The notes beneath the pieces were generated by a model. That model saw only the letters and a program-made list of their open reading frames with translations. It did not search any database and was not told the origin of the DNA. Positions 1 through 9,300 of a DNA stretch of 64,000 bases are shown piece after piece; within the stretch, counting starts at the first letter, position 1, and each line of letters opens with the position of its first letter. The position numbers and the translations under genes were made by a program. The stretch is from Phaeobacter sp. B1627 (GTDB taxonomy: Bacteria > Pseudomonadota > Alphaproteobacteria > Rhodobacterales > Rhodobacteraceae): contig NZ_VCNK01000021.1 of NCBI RefSeq assembly GCF_006265095.1, positions 119,583 to 183,582 of the forward strand, in the 5' to 3' direction.

Positions 1-1198
1 CCGCCGCCTGCAGCGGGCCGACATCGACGGTGATCGTGTCGAAAAACGCCTGTGGGTCGACTTTGAAACCGGCCTCCTCCAGACCGGTCGCCAGACGCAC
101 GGCCTTGCGGTGGATGCGCTGCGCAATCGCCTGCAGCCCTTTTGGTCCGTGGAAAACCGCATACATGGAGGCCATGACCGCCAGCAACGCCTGCGCCGTA
201 CACACATTCGATGTCGCTTTTTCGCGGCGAATATGCTGTTCGCGGGTCTGCAGCGACAACCGGTAGGCCTTGTTGCCGTGGCTGTCGATGGATACGCCGA
301 CGATCCGCCCGGGCATCGCGCGTTTGTAGGCATCGCGCGTCGCCATATAGGCTGCATGTGGCCCGCCTGCCCCGACCGGAACCCCAAAGCGCTGGGTCGA
401 GCCGACAGCGATATCCGCGCCCATCTCCCCCGGCTCTTTCAGCAAAGTCAGCGCCAACGGGTCCGCGGCCACCACGGCAATGGCTTTGTGCGCATGCAAC
501 GCTTCGATTTCCGGCGTAAAGTCCCGCACGTGACCATAGGTGCCCGGATATTGGAAGAGCGCGCCAAAAACGCTCTCGGGATCCAACTTGTCCGGGTTGC
601 CGACGATCACCTCGATCCCCAGCGGCGCGGCGCGGGTCTTCACCACCGCAATGTTTTGCGGATGACAATCCCGGTCGACAAAAAACGCCTTCGCCTTTGA
701 TTTGGACACGCGCTGCGCCATCGTCATCGCCTCGGCGCAGGCTGTGGCCTCGTCCAGCAACGACGCATTTGCAACCTCCAGCCCGGTCAGATCAGAAATC
801 ATGGTCTGAAAGTTCAGCAGGGCTTCCAGCCGCCCCTGAGATATCTCTGGCTGGTAGGGCGTATAGGCGGTGTACCACGCCGGGTTTTCGAGGATGTTGC
901 GCTGGATTGCCGGCGGCGTCACCGTACCATGGTATCCCTGCCCGATCAGCGAGGTCATGACCTTGTTCTTTTGGGCGACTTCGCGCATGTGGAAGAGCAG
1001 CTCGCGCTCGGACATGGGGCGACCGAAATCGAGCGGCTCTGCCTGGCGGATCGATTGCGGCACGGTGTCGTCAATCAACGCATCAAGATCCGCAGCCCCC
1101 ACAACCTGCAGCATATCGGCCATTTCTTGCGGCGAGGGTCCTATGTGGCGACGATTGGCAAAGTCGTAGGGCAGGTAATCTGTTGGTTCGAAGGGCAT
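1..1198 (-). CDS. gcvP: Glycine dehydrogenase (decarboxylating), P-protein, N-terminal part; gene runs off the left edge
   Basis: This is the PLP-dependent P-protein of the glycine cleavage system, which decarboxylates glycine and passes the aminomethyl group to the lipoyl arm of GcvH. About 399 N-terminal codons are present and the remaining half lies beyond position 1. Reading the minus strand from an ATG at 1196-1198 gives a start [20 protein letters not shown], then the family segments [30 protein letters not shown] and [12 protein letters not shown], all typical of the N-terminal half. A strong AAGGAGG ribosome site lies just upstream of the ATG. It is the third gene of gcvT-gcvH-gcvP, 125 bp after gcvH, and is expected to be controlled by the glycine riboswitch at 2961-3134. 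The PLP lysine lies in the missing half. Confidence 0.96.
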   Translation of the reverse strand, partial: MPFEPTDYLPYDFANRRHIGPSPQEMADMLQVVGAADLDALIDDTVPQSIRQAEPLDFGRPMSERELLFHMREVAQKNKVMTSLIGQGYHGTVTPPAIQRNILENPAWYTAYTPYQPEISQGRLEALLNFQTMISDLTGLEVANASLLDEATACAEAMTMAQRVSKSKAKAFFVDRDCHPQNIAVVKTRAAPLGIEVIVGNPDKLDPESVFGALFQYPGTYGHVRDFTPEIEALHAHKAIAVVAADPLALTLLKEPGEMGADIAVGSTQRFGVPVGAGGPHAAYMATRDAYKRAMPGRIVGVSIDSHGNKAYRLSLQTREQHIRREKATSNVCTAQALLAVMASMYAVFHGPKGLQAIAQRIHRKAVRLATGLEEAGFKVDPQAFFDTITVDVGPLQAA

Positions 1199-1323
1199 CT
1201 TTTGCCTCCTTCAGGTCTGTCGGACTTGGGATAATCGAGACACAACAATGGGTCCGGGCGCGCCCGGTCCGGTCTCGCTCGCAAACGCGAGGCCCGCCCT
1301 CAACAGCTGACGGGCCCGATACG

Positions 1324-1683
1324 TCAACCGATAAAGCTCTTGTAACCCGCTTCATCCATGTAGTCGTCCATCGGGGACATGTCGGCGACCTTGAGCTTGA
1401 AGAACCACGCCTCGCCCTCCGGATCGTCGTTGACCTTGGAGGGTTCATCGACAATGGCGTCGTTGACCTCGACCACCTCGCCATCGAGCGGCGCCAGAAT
1501 GTCGGAAGCCGCCTTCACGGATTCGATCACGACAATCTCGTCGTCTTTGGTGACCTCGCCGCCCACCTCAGGCAGCTCGACAAAGACCACATCGCCGAGT
1601 TGTTCGGCGGCATGGGCCGTGATGCCAACGGTCACAATATCGCCGTCAACCAGCAGCCATTCGTGTTCTTCGGTATATTTCAT
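1324..1683 (-). CDS. gcvH: Glycine cleavage system H protein
   Basis: GcvH is the small lipoylated carrier that shuttles the aminomethyl intermediate between GcvP, GcvT and the lipoamide dehydrogenase. The protein has 119 residues, close to the usual 120-130. The start MKYTEEHEW is a family hallmark. The lipoyl attachment motif ESVKAASD places the modified lysine at about residue 57, followed by the conserved segment GEVVEVN and the PEGEAWFFK region. It lies 39 bp downstream of gcvT and 125 bp upstream of gcvP on the same strand, so the three genes probably form one transcript. Nothing is missing or unusual in the sequence. Confidence 0.97.
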   Translation of the reverse strand: MKYTEEHEWLLVDGDIVTVGITAHAAEQLGDVVFVELPEVGGEVTKDDEIVVIESVKAASDILAPLDGEVVEVNDAIVDEPSKVNDDPEGEAWFFKLKVADMSPMDDYMDEAGYKSFIG

Positions 1684-1722
1684 GGGGTATTTTCCTGTGT
1701 TGGACCAAATCGGTGACGACGG

Positions 1723-2847
1723 TCAGCGTTTGAAGTTGGCCGCCACAAAAGGCAGCGTTGCAATCGTGACGGGCATGCGCTTGCCGCGCAGCTCGCCGAA
1801 AATTTGGGTGTAGGGGGTGGCATAGTCGCGGTTGACGTAGCCCATGGCGACCGGGCCACCGACCGTGGGACCGAAACCGCCAGAGGTGATCCGCCCGATT
1901 GGCGCGCCGCCCTCGGCGGAGGCGAATAATTCAACACCTTCGCGCATCGGTGCCCGGCCATCGGGGCGCAGGCCGACACGTTTGCGGGGCGCCGCGCCAT
2001 TCAGATCAGCAAAGACCTTGGCCGCCCCCGGAAAACCACCTTCGCGCGCGCCGCCCGGTCGACGCACCTTCTGGATGGCCCAGCCCAGCGCCGCTTCCAG
2101 CGGGCGGGTGTCCGCGTCGATATCGTGCCCATAAAGGCAGAGACCGCCCTCCAGCCGCAGCGAATCCCTGGCCCCGAGGCCAATCGGTTCCACCTCGGGA
2201 TGCTCCAATAGCGCGGAGGCAAAGGATGCGGTCACCGCCTCGGGAATGGAAATCTCATATCCGTCTTCCCCCGTGTAGCCCGACCGCGAGATCCAGAGTT
2301 CTGCGCCATTGTATGAAAACGTCGCGACATCCATGAAACGCATGGCCGCGACGCCGGGCACCAGGGCCTCCAGGGCGGCTTCTGCCCGCGGCCCCTGCAG
2401 CGCGATCAGGGCGCGATCGACCACCTGTTCAACCGTGATCGCCGGTTCCAGTGCCGCCTTGATCCGGGCAATGTCAGCGTCCTTGCAGGCGGCGTTCACA
2501 ACAACAAAAAGATGATCGCCCCGGTTCGCGAACATCAGGTCATCCTCAATGCCACCCGCATCATTGGTGAACACCCCATAGCGCTGTCGCCCCTCCGGCA
2601 AGCCCAGGACATCCATCGGGATCAGACGCTCAAAGGCCTCTGCCACCGCGCTGTAACTGTCGCCCCGCAGGATCACCTGTCCCATGTGGCTGACGTCGAA
2701 CAGCCCTGCTTTTTGACGGGTGTGGAGGTGCTCTTTCATGATCCCCATCGGATATTGGACGGGCATCAAGTAACCGGCAAAGGGCACCATCTTTGCCCCA
2801 AGCCCCCGGTGCAATTCAGTCAGGGGGGTGATCTTCAGATCCGACAT
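1723..2847 (-). CDS. gcvT: Aminomethyltransferase, T-protein of the glycine cleavage system
   Basis: GcvT transfers the methylene group from aminomethyl-GcvH to tetrahydrofolate and releases ammonia. The 374-residue length matches the family. The N-terminal segment LHRGLGAKMVPFAGYLMPVQ and the downstream FDVSHMGQ are diagnostic of the folate-binding T-protein, and GARDSLRLEGGLCLYGHDID is the conserved central segment that follows. The start ATG at 2845-2847 opens MSDLKITPL, as expected for family members. It is the first gene of the gcvTHP operon and has a 113-bp leader between its start and the glycine riboswitch. Confidence 0.97.
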   Translation of the reverse strand: MSDLKITPLTELHRGLGAKMVPFAGYLMPVQYPMGIMKEHLHTRQKAGLFDVSHMGQVILRGDSYSAVAEAFERLIPMDVLGLPEGRQRYGVFTNDAGGIEDDLMFANRGDHLFVVVNAACKDADIARIKAALEPAITVEQVVDRALIALQGPRAEAALEALVPGVAAMRFMDVATFSYNGAELWISRSGYTGEDGYEISIPEAVTASFASALLEHPEVEPIGLGARDSLRLEGGLCLYGHDIDADTRPLEAALGWAIQKVRRPGGAREGGFPGAAKVFADLNGAAPRKRVGLRPDGRAPMREGVELFASAEGGAPIGRITSGGFGPTVGGPVAMGYVNRDYATPYTQIFGELRGKRMPVTIATLPFVAANFKR

Positions 2848-2960
2848 ATCGGCCTGCTTTCTGCGTTTGCAGCCGGTGCGGTCAAGTCACAACATGTCAA
2901 CACAGCGATCGGCATCCGGCATCCAAGATTTTGCGCAGACCAAGCCTGCACGCTTTGATG

Positions 2961-3134
2961 CCCCCTCTGTCCCTTGCGCCTGAGATCGTTATCCCTTCGG
3001 CGTCCCGGCGGAACCGGGCTCTCTCCAGAGTCGTTACCAGCACACGGTCCCTGTGGCCTGAGAGTTTCCGGGGCGGTTGCTCCTTCGGCACCGGCGGCGG
3101 CTGCACTGCGCCACTCTCGGTTCTCCCATGTGCT
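2961..3134 (-). promoter_or_regulatory. Tandem (two-aptamer) glycine riboswitch upstream of gcvT
   Basis: On the minus strand two copies of the glycine aptamer pattern follow one another. Aptamer 1 (about 3040-3134) has GGGAGAACCGAGAG, a GCCGAAGGAGCAA core and the closing AAACTCTCAGG. Aptamer 2 (about 2961-3030) has CTGGAGAGAGC, a GCCGAAGGG core and the closing ATCTCAGGCGCAAGGGACAG. These are the conserved gcvT-motif elements. In this family glycine binding normally switches on glycine cleavage genes, and gcvT starts about 113 bp downstream. I did not fold the expression platform, so whether it acts on transcription or translation is not determined. Edges are approximate. Confidence 0.93.
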
Positions 3135-3296
3135 GAGCCGGAAGCTACCAGCGCCCCCGAAACGGTGCAAGACGGAATTCGCGCCAAAAGAGTCGCAAAT
3201 GGTGCAAAAGCTGCGTTGGCGGCAATTGTATCAAGGCCGCCCAAGAATTGTGCGGGTGGATTGCCGGCGCGCAGCCGCCCTGCCATAGCTTTGCAC

Positions 3297-4286
3297 ATGA
3301 AGATAGCGATCAACGGATTCGGCCGCATCGGCCGTACGATTTTGCGGCAGATCCTGAGCGCCCCCGGTGGCTCGGGGATTGACGTCGCCTGCATCAATGA
3401 CATCGCAGATCCACAGATGTGCGCCTATCTTTTCCAGTATGACAGCACCTTTGGCCCCTACCCCGGTACGGTCGCTTTGGACGCAGGCGCGCTCTGCGTG
3501 GGCACGCACCGTATCCCCCTGCATCAACAGGCCAATGTGACCGCACTGGATCTGTCGGGTGTCGATGTGCTGCTGGAGTGCACAGGCATCGCGCGCTCCA
3601 CCGATCTGGCGGAGCGGGGGTTGAGCGCCGGCGCGGCAAAGGTGCTGATTTCCGGCCCCTCACCAGCGGCAGAGGCCACGGTGGTCTATGGCGTCAACAC
3701 CGGCGATATTGCAGGCGCGAAAATCGTCTCAAACGGCTCTTGCACCACCAACGCGGTTGCCGCGCTCGTGCAGCTGGTCGATCAGGTGGCGGGGATAGAG
3801 ACCGGCCATATGACCACGATCCATTGCTATACCAATTCGCAGCCGATGGTGGATGCGCCAAGGGGCGATTTCGCCCGGTCTCGCGGCGGCGCCCAGTCGA
3901 TGGTGCCAACAACAACCTCCGCCATGCATCTCATCGATGTGGTCTTGCCGCATCTGGCGGGACGCATCTCCGGCGCAGCCGTGCGGGTGCCCACGGCCAG
4001 TGTCTCGGCGGTGGATCTGGTGGTTCGGCTCGGCGGCGTCCGGGACGAAACGGAAGTGATGAACGCCCTCCGGTCCGCCGCTCTGGCCTCCCCCGTGCTC
4101 GGCTGGACCGAACAGCCGCTCGTGTCCTCAGATTTGCGGGGACGACCGGAATCGCTGGTGATTGCCGCTCCGGAGACCCGCATGATCGAAGGCCAGCAAT
4201 TGCGCATTTTCGGCTGGTACGACAATGAATGGGGATTTTCCGCCCGTATGCTGGATGTCGCGAGGGAGATGTCGCGGCCGCGCTAG
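3297..4286 (+). CDS. Glyceraldehyde-3-phosphate dehydrogenase family protein
   Basis: This 329-residue NAD(P)-dependent aldehyde-phosphate dehydrogenase has the Rossmann start MKIAINGFGRIGRTILRQ. The catalytic cysteine is residue 149 in SNGSCTTNA (usual SNASCTTN) and the catalytic histidine is residue 176 in TIHCYTNSQ, exactly the classical positions. The C-terminal WYDNEWGFSARMLD is also typical. The open frame extends 122 codons further upstream, but that part overlaps the riboswitch antisense and has no family similarity, so the ATG at 3297 is the start. It is divergent from gcvT. The substrate could be glyceraldehyde-3-phosphate or erythrose-4-phosphate, and sequence alone does not settle this. 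Several positions differ from housekeeping Gap (SNGSC, the YTNSQPMVDAPRGDF segment), suggesting a secondary paralogue. Confidence 0.9.
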   Translation: MKIAINGFGRIGRTILRQILSAPGGSGIDVACINDIADPQMCAYLFQYDSTFGPYPGTVALDAGALCVGTHRIPLHQQANVTALDLSGVDVLLECTGIARSTDLAERGLSAGAAKVLISGPSPAAEATVVYGVNTGDIAGAKIVSNGSCTTNAVAALVQLVDQVAGIETGHMTTIHCYTNSQPMVDAPRGDFARSRGGAQSMVPTTTSAMHLIDVVLPHLAGRISGAAVRVPTASVSAVDLVVRLGGVRDETEVMNALRSAALASPVLGWTEQPLVSSDLRGRPESLVIAAPETRMIEGQQLRIFGWYDNEWGFSARMLDVAREMSRPR

Positions 4287-4287
4287 T

Positions 4288-4303
4288 CGGCGACATCTCG
4301 CCG
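4288..4303 (+). terminator. Short hairpin just after the GAPDH gene, weak terminator candidate
   Basis: CGGCGA and TCGCCG form a perfect 6-bp stem with a 4-base loop two bases after the stop codon. There is no following T-tract, so intrinsic termination is doubtful. It may only stabilise the 3' end. Confidence 0.25.
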
Positions 4304-4450
4304 CCTTGGCGACGCAATTCAACCGGAATGCACAGCAAAGGCCCAAGACGGTTTTCTCCCCCCAGCCAAATGTGTAGCGTCATGCTTGCGTTTCGGGGAT
4401 GTGTTTGCCTTTTTCAACGCTCAATACGATTACTCGCTGCCGGAGCAACA

Positions 4451-6301
4451 ATGACCAGCCTTCCCCCCCTGCGACCGATCGCGCGCCCGATCACATGCAC
4501 ATCCCTGCATCGGGTTCGTTCCTTTGCCGTCGTGGCGGCGCTGGCGACAGGTTTGCTCTGTGGGTTTCCCGCCGCGCAGGCTCTTGAGACGACCCTGACC
4601 GCGCCAAAGGCTTCTCCGGAGCTGACCACAAACCTTGAAGGGGCCAGTGCGGCGCTGGGGATGGGGCAAACCGCCGAGGTGCAGGAAGTCCTCGCCGCAG
4701 CCCTGTCGGACTACCGCACGCTGGTTCAGGTCCTCTACGATGGCGGGTATTTTGCGCCCGTGGTCAATATCCGCATCGATGGAAGGGAAGCCGCCGAGAT
4801 AGACCTGCTGACACCGCCACGTCAGATCAACGCCGTTGCGATCACGGTCGATCCCGGGCCTGCGTTCACCTTTGGTCAGGCCGAAGTCAGCCCGCTGCCC
4901 CAAAGCGAGCCTGCGGCCCTCCCGGCGGACTTCAAGCCGGGGCAACCCGCCAGCACGGGCACGATACAGGCTGCGGCAACGGCTGCACTGACCGCCTGGG
5001 ACAGGGCCGGACATCCCAAGGTGGAGCTGGCCGCACAGGACATCACGGCCAATGCTGTGAAACAGCGGCTCGATGCGGCATTGCACATCGCCCCCGGCCC
5101 TCGTCTGCGGCTTGGCAAGATGCAGATCAAAGGCGACTCCGATGTCCGTCAGGACGCCATCAGACGGATCGCCGGATTTGAAAGCGGCAAGGTCTATCAT
5201 CCGGATCTGGTATCGAAATCGGCCACCCGCCTGCGCCGCACCGGCGCTTTTTCCAGCGTCACCCTGCGGCAGGCGGAAACGCCCAACCCCGATGGCACGC
5301 TGGATTTTGTCGCCGAGGTCGAGGACTTGCCCAAGCGCCGTTTCACGTTTGGCATCGAGTTCTCCACCTCTGAGGCCGTGGAAATCAGCTCCAGCTGGAT
5401 GCACCGAAATCTCTTTGGTGCGGCCGAACGGTTGAAAATCGACCTCTCTCTGAGTGGATTGGGCAGCAGTGATCTGGACGGCAGCGTTTCGGCGCGGCTC
5501 GACCAGCCTGCGGCCCTGGGCACGGGCGAAACCCTGTTTTACCTTGGCGCCCTTGAGCAGCTGAAAGAGGAACATTACACCGCCACCAGCCTGACCGGTG
5601 AAATCGGCGTGCGGCGCACCGTGTCCGAGACCACTTTTGTCGAAGGCGCCCTTGGCCTGCGTCTGATCAAGGCCGATGACGCCTATGGTGCCGATCGCGA
5701 GTTCAAATATCTGTCCGGGCGGCTGCGCGCCGAAAAGGACAAGCGCGACAACAAGACCGACCCGACCGGGGGCTACTATCTGGACGGGGAAATCGTACCA
5801 TTCGTCGGCCTCGATGGCCGCGACGCCGGCCTGCAGGTGAATATCGATGCCAGAGGGTACAAGTCGCTCGGCGACACCGGGCGCATCGTCCTGGCCGGAC
5901 GCCTGCAGCTCGGCTCTGTGATTGGCCCGAATAGCCGCGACGTCTCGCCTACATTGCTGTATTTCTCCGGTGGCGCCGGGTCCGTGCGCGGTCAGGAATT
6001 TCAGTCCCTCGGCATCGATGTGGGGGGACAATCTGCGGGCGGACGCGGATACCTTGCGCTGTCAGGGGAAATTCGCGGTCGGATTACCGATGCCATTTCG
6101 CTGGTCGGCTTCTACGATGTGGGCTTTGTCGATGAGAGCAGTTTTGTCAGCGGTGACAGCGACTATCATGCGGGGGCCGGGATCGGCCTTCGCTATGACG
6201 TGACCGGAATAGGCCCGATCCGGTTTGACGTTGCCCTGCCCGTTTCCGGCGATGACGAAGATGGGCTGCAGTTTTACATCGGTATAGGACAGGCATTTTG
6301 A
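4451..6301 (+). CDS. tamA: TamA-type outer-membrane Omp85 protein of the translocation and assembly module
   Basis: TamA is an Omp85-family outer-membrane barrel that works with TamB to insert outer-membrane proteins and move lipids. The 616-residue protein has an N-terminal signal peptide (hydrophobic run around residues 24-42, cleavage near AAQA), POTRA-like repeats over about residues 60-300 (YDGGYFAPVVNIRIDG; then RLRLGKMQIKGD) and a C-terminal barrel ending in the outer-membrane-type terminus YIGIGQAF. SGGAGSVRGQEFQSLG is the conserved VRG(Y/F) barrel motif. The frame is open upstream, but the ATG at 4451 has a GGAG ribosome site six bases away and is followed directly by the signal peptide. 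tamB starts within its stop codon, so the pair is translationally coupled. Confidence 0.9.
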   Translation: MTSLPPLRPIARPITCTSLHRVRSFAVVAALATGLLCGFPAAQALETTLTAPKASPELTTNLEGASAALGMGQTAEVQEVLAAALSDYRTLVQVLYDGGYFAPVVNIRIDGREAAEIDLLTPPRQINAVAITVDPGPAFTFGQAEVSPLPQSEPAALPADFKPGQPASTGTIQAAATAALTAWDRAGHPKVELAAQDITANAVKQRLDAALHIAPGPRLRLGKMQIKGDSDVRQDAIRRIAGFESGKVYHPDLVSKSATRLRRTGAFSSVTLRQAETPNPDGTLDFVAEVEDLPKRRFTFGIEFSTSEAVEISSSWMHRNLFGAAERLKIDLSLSGLGSSDLDGSVSARLDQPAALGTGETLFYLGALEQLKEEHYTATSLTGEIGVRRTVSETTFVEGALGLRLIKADDAYGADREFKYLSGRLRAEKDKRDNKTDPTGGYYLDGEIVPFVGLDGRDAGLQVNIDARGYKSLGDTGRIVLAGRLQLGSVIGPNSRDVSPTLLYFSGGAGSVRGQEFQSLGIDVGGQSAGGRGYLALSGEIRGRITDAISLVGFYDVGFVDESSFVSGDSDYHAGAGIGLRYDVTGIGPIRFDVALPVSGDDEDGLQFYIGIGQAF

Positions 6302-9300
6302 CCTATTCACCCCGCACCCTCGGACGTCTCCTCCGCTTGTTTCTCTGCCTCGCAGCAGCGGCCATCCTGCTCCCGCGCGCCACCCTCGCCCAGTCCGATA
6401 TGGCTCAGTCCGCTCTCGCACAGCCAGATGCATCCGAAACGGGGGGCTTGCTGGTGTCCTTCCTTGAGGACACCCTGTCGGACGAGAGCCGCCAGATCAG
6501 CGTTCAGGGTCTGGAAGGCGCGTTTTCCTCGCAGGCCAGAATTGCCCGCCTGACCGTCTCCGATGAGGATGGAGTCTGGCTGACGGTGGAGGGGGCCGAA
6601 CTGGACTGGAACCGCCTGGCGCTGGTCCGCGGGCGTTTCTCGGTGAACCGGCTGGCGGCCGAACGGATCACCATAGAGCGCAGCCCCAAACCGGTGCCGA
6701 CCGATCCCGACCTGCCAACCCCGGAAGCGACCCCCTTCGCGCTGCCTGAATTGCCCGTGTCACTGGAAATCGCTGACCTCTCTGTCGGCGAGATCATCCT
6801 CGGCGAGCGATTGACCGGTCAGCAGGCAACGCTCTCGGTCGCGGGGGCCATGTCGCTGGCCGATGGCGCGCTGGAGACCGACCTGCGTGTGGTCCGGCTG
6901 GACCGTGCGGGCGATGTGCTGACACTTGAGATTTCCTTTGCCAACGCATCGCAACATCTGGGGCTGGATGTCGTGCTGAATGAAGCCGCGGGCGGGCTTG
7001 TGTCCTCGGCACTGGATCTGCCCGGCCGCCCGGATCTCAGCCTTGCAATCACGGGTGATGGCCCGCTTTCCGATTTTGTCGCCAAGATCGGCTTTGCGAC
7101 CGATGGCAGCGACCGGATCAGCGGCACCGTCGCGCTTGAGGGGGTCGGTGATATCGCGGATGGCGCCCCGGCGGGGATCGCTTTCGCCGCTGATCTTGGC
7201 GGCAATATTGACCCGCTGCTCCGCCCGGATTTCCGCCCCTTTTTCGGCCCGGGCATTCGGGCGACATTGAACGGGCGCACCCTGGCCGGCGGTGGGCTGG
7301 AGGTGGAGACACTGGCAGTCGACACCCGGGCTCTGCGTCTTGACGGGGCGCTGACGCTGAATGGAAACGTTCTGGACACCGCCAACCTGACGGCAGAAAT
7401 CGCTCCGCCAGAGGGCCAGAGCGCCGTCATCCTGCCCGTTCCGGGCGCGGATACCACGGTCGCGGCCATCACATTGACATTGCAAAAGACCGAGGGGACC
7501 GAATGGAATATCAACGGCGCGATAGACCAGCTACGCACCCCTGACGTTACGCTCGACCGTGCGGTGATAAACGCAGCCGGTCGCCTCGACCAGAGTGTGG
7601 GCTTCGCGGTTGACGGTGCGCTTGACGCGCAGCTCGGCGGGCTGGTGCTGTCCGATCCTGCGCTGTCCACAGCGCTGGGGACGGAACTCACCCTGAGCAC
7701 GCGCCTCACCACCGACGAGGGCGCAGATTTCAGGCTCAGGGACCTCGATGTTCAGGGTGCCGGCTATGGGGCGCGGGGCGAAATCCGCTTTGCCGGTGTC
7801 GAAAACGATCTGAAAATCGCCGCTGATCTGACCCTGGTTGCCGAACAGCTTGACCGGTTCTCTGACCTCGCGGGGCAAACACTGTCCGGTGCGGCCCAGG
7901 CCGAGGTGACAGGACATATCCAACCGCTGAGCGGTGCCTTTGGTGTCGATCTGTCGCTGACGGGCCAGGATCTTGGGGCCGGGATTGAACAGCTCACCCC
8001 CCTGCTGGCCGGAGAAAGCCGCCTGGCGCTGGTGGCCGCCCGGGACACCTCTGGCCTGCGGATAGACAAATTCGACCTGGACGCGGCCGAAGTCAGCGCG
8101 ACCGGCCATGGCACGCTGAACAGTGGCGAGGGGATCCTGCGGCTGGATGCGCAACTGGACCGGGTGGATCGTTTCCTTCCAAACCTCTCCGGACCTGCGC
8201 GGCTGACGGCAGAATTTGACCGCAGCGGCGACCGGTTGGACGGCACCGTCAAATTGCGGGGGCCAAGCGAGATTGCGATGGATCTCGATGGCGGTCTGAC
8301 CCTCGCAGGCGAGGCCGAGTTCGGCTTTGAGGCCTTTGTCGGCAGTCCCGAAGCTCTGGTGGCGCAGCTGGAAGGGGCCCCTTTGACCGCCAAGGGCATA
8401 GCCACCCGGCGGGGTGGCGACTGGTCCGGCCAGGCTGACGTGACGGCCGCCGGCGGGGCGACGGCGCGCGTCACCGGCGGCTACAGCGAGGCCACGAGCA
8501 ACGTTGAACTCTCCCTCTCCGCGCTCATTGCGCACCTTGATCACTTTGTTCCCGACCTGTCGGGTCAGGCCACCACAACCCTCTCCGCGACACGCACAGA
8601 CGGATCCTGGCAGGGTGAGGGCAGGCTGACCGGCCCGGGCGACAGCAGCGCGCGGTTCGACGGCTCTTTCGCCGAAGCATCAGGCGATGTGGATCTGGAT
8701 CTGACGGCGAATGTCGGCGATGTGCGCGCCTTCACCCAAACGCTCGGCGGTACGGCATCGGCGGACATCGCCGCCACCCGGCGCAGCGGCGCATGGACCG
8801 CAGGCGGCAGCGTGACCGGCCCGGCCGGGACCTCGGCGAACATCACCGGCAGCTTCAACGAGGCAGACGGGGCCGCCAAGGTGACGTTTGATGCGCTCGT
8901 GCAGCAGCTGCAGCAGATCGTCCCGGGGCTCGATGGTGTCCTGAGCGCCAAGGGTCAAGCCAGCCGCGCCAATGGCCTCTGGACGCTGGACACGACCGCA
9001 GACGGCCCGCTCGGCATAGACTCGCGGATTTCCGGCACCTGGGATGAAGGCACATCCCTTGCCGATATCACCGCCAGAGGGGCCCTGCGGCTCGAAGGGG
9101 CAAACGCGTTCCTGAAACCGAACCTTTTGAAAGGGCTGGCCAGTTTTGACCTTGCGCTGCGCGGCCCGGCGGCGTTGCAGTCGGTCAGCGGCACCATCAC
9201 CACGTCGGATGCGCAGCTGGTCCTGCCGCAGGCGGCACAGTCGATCGACGATATCGTGACCCATATCGCGCTCAGCAATGGCTCTGCGCTCCTGGACCTC

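Noticed and set aside
2931..3296. N-terminal extension of the GAPDH frame by 122 codons
   Set aside because: It would overlap the antisense of the glycine riboswitch and shows no similarity to the family. The Rossmann start MKIAINGFGRIG begins at 3297.
4430..6031. A 533-codon open frame on the minus strand over tamA
   Set aside because: It is antisense to a well-supported outer-membrane protein. The translation is rich in Arg, Gly and Asp typical of G+C-rich shadow frames and shows no family motifs.
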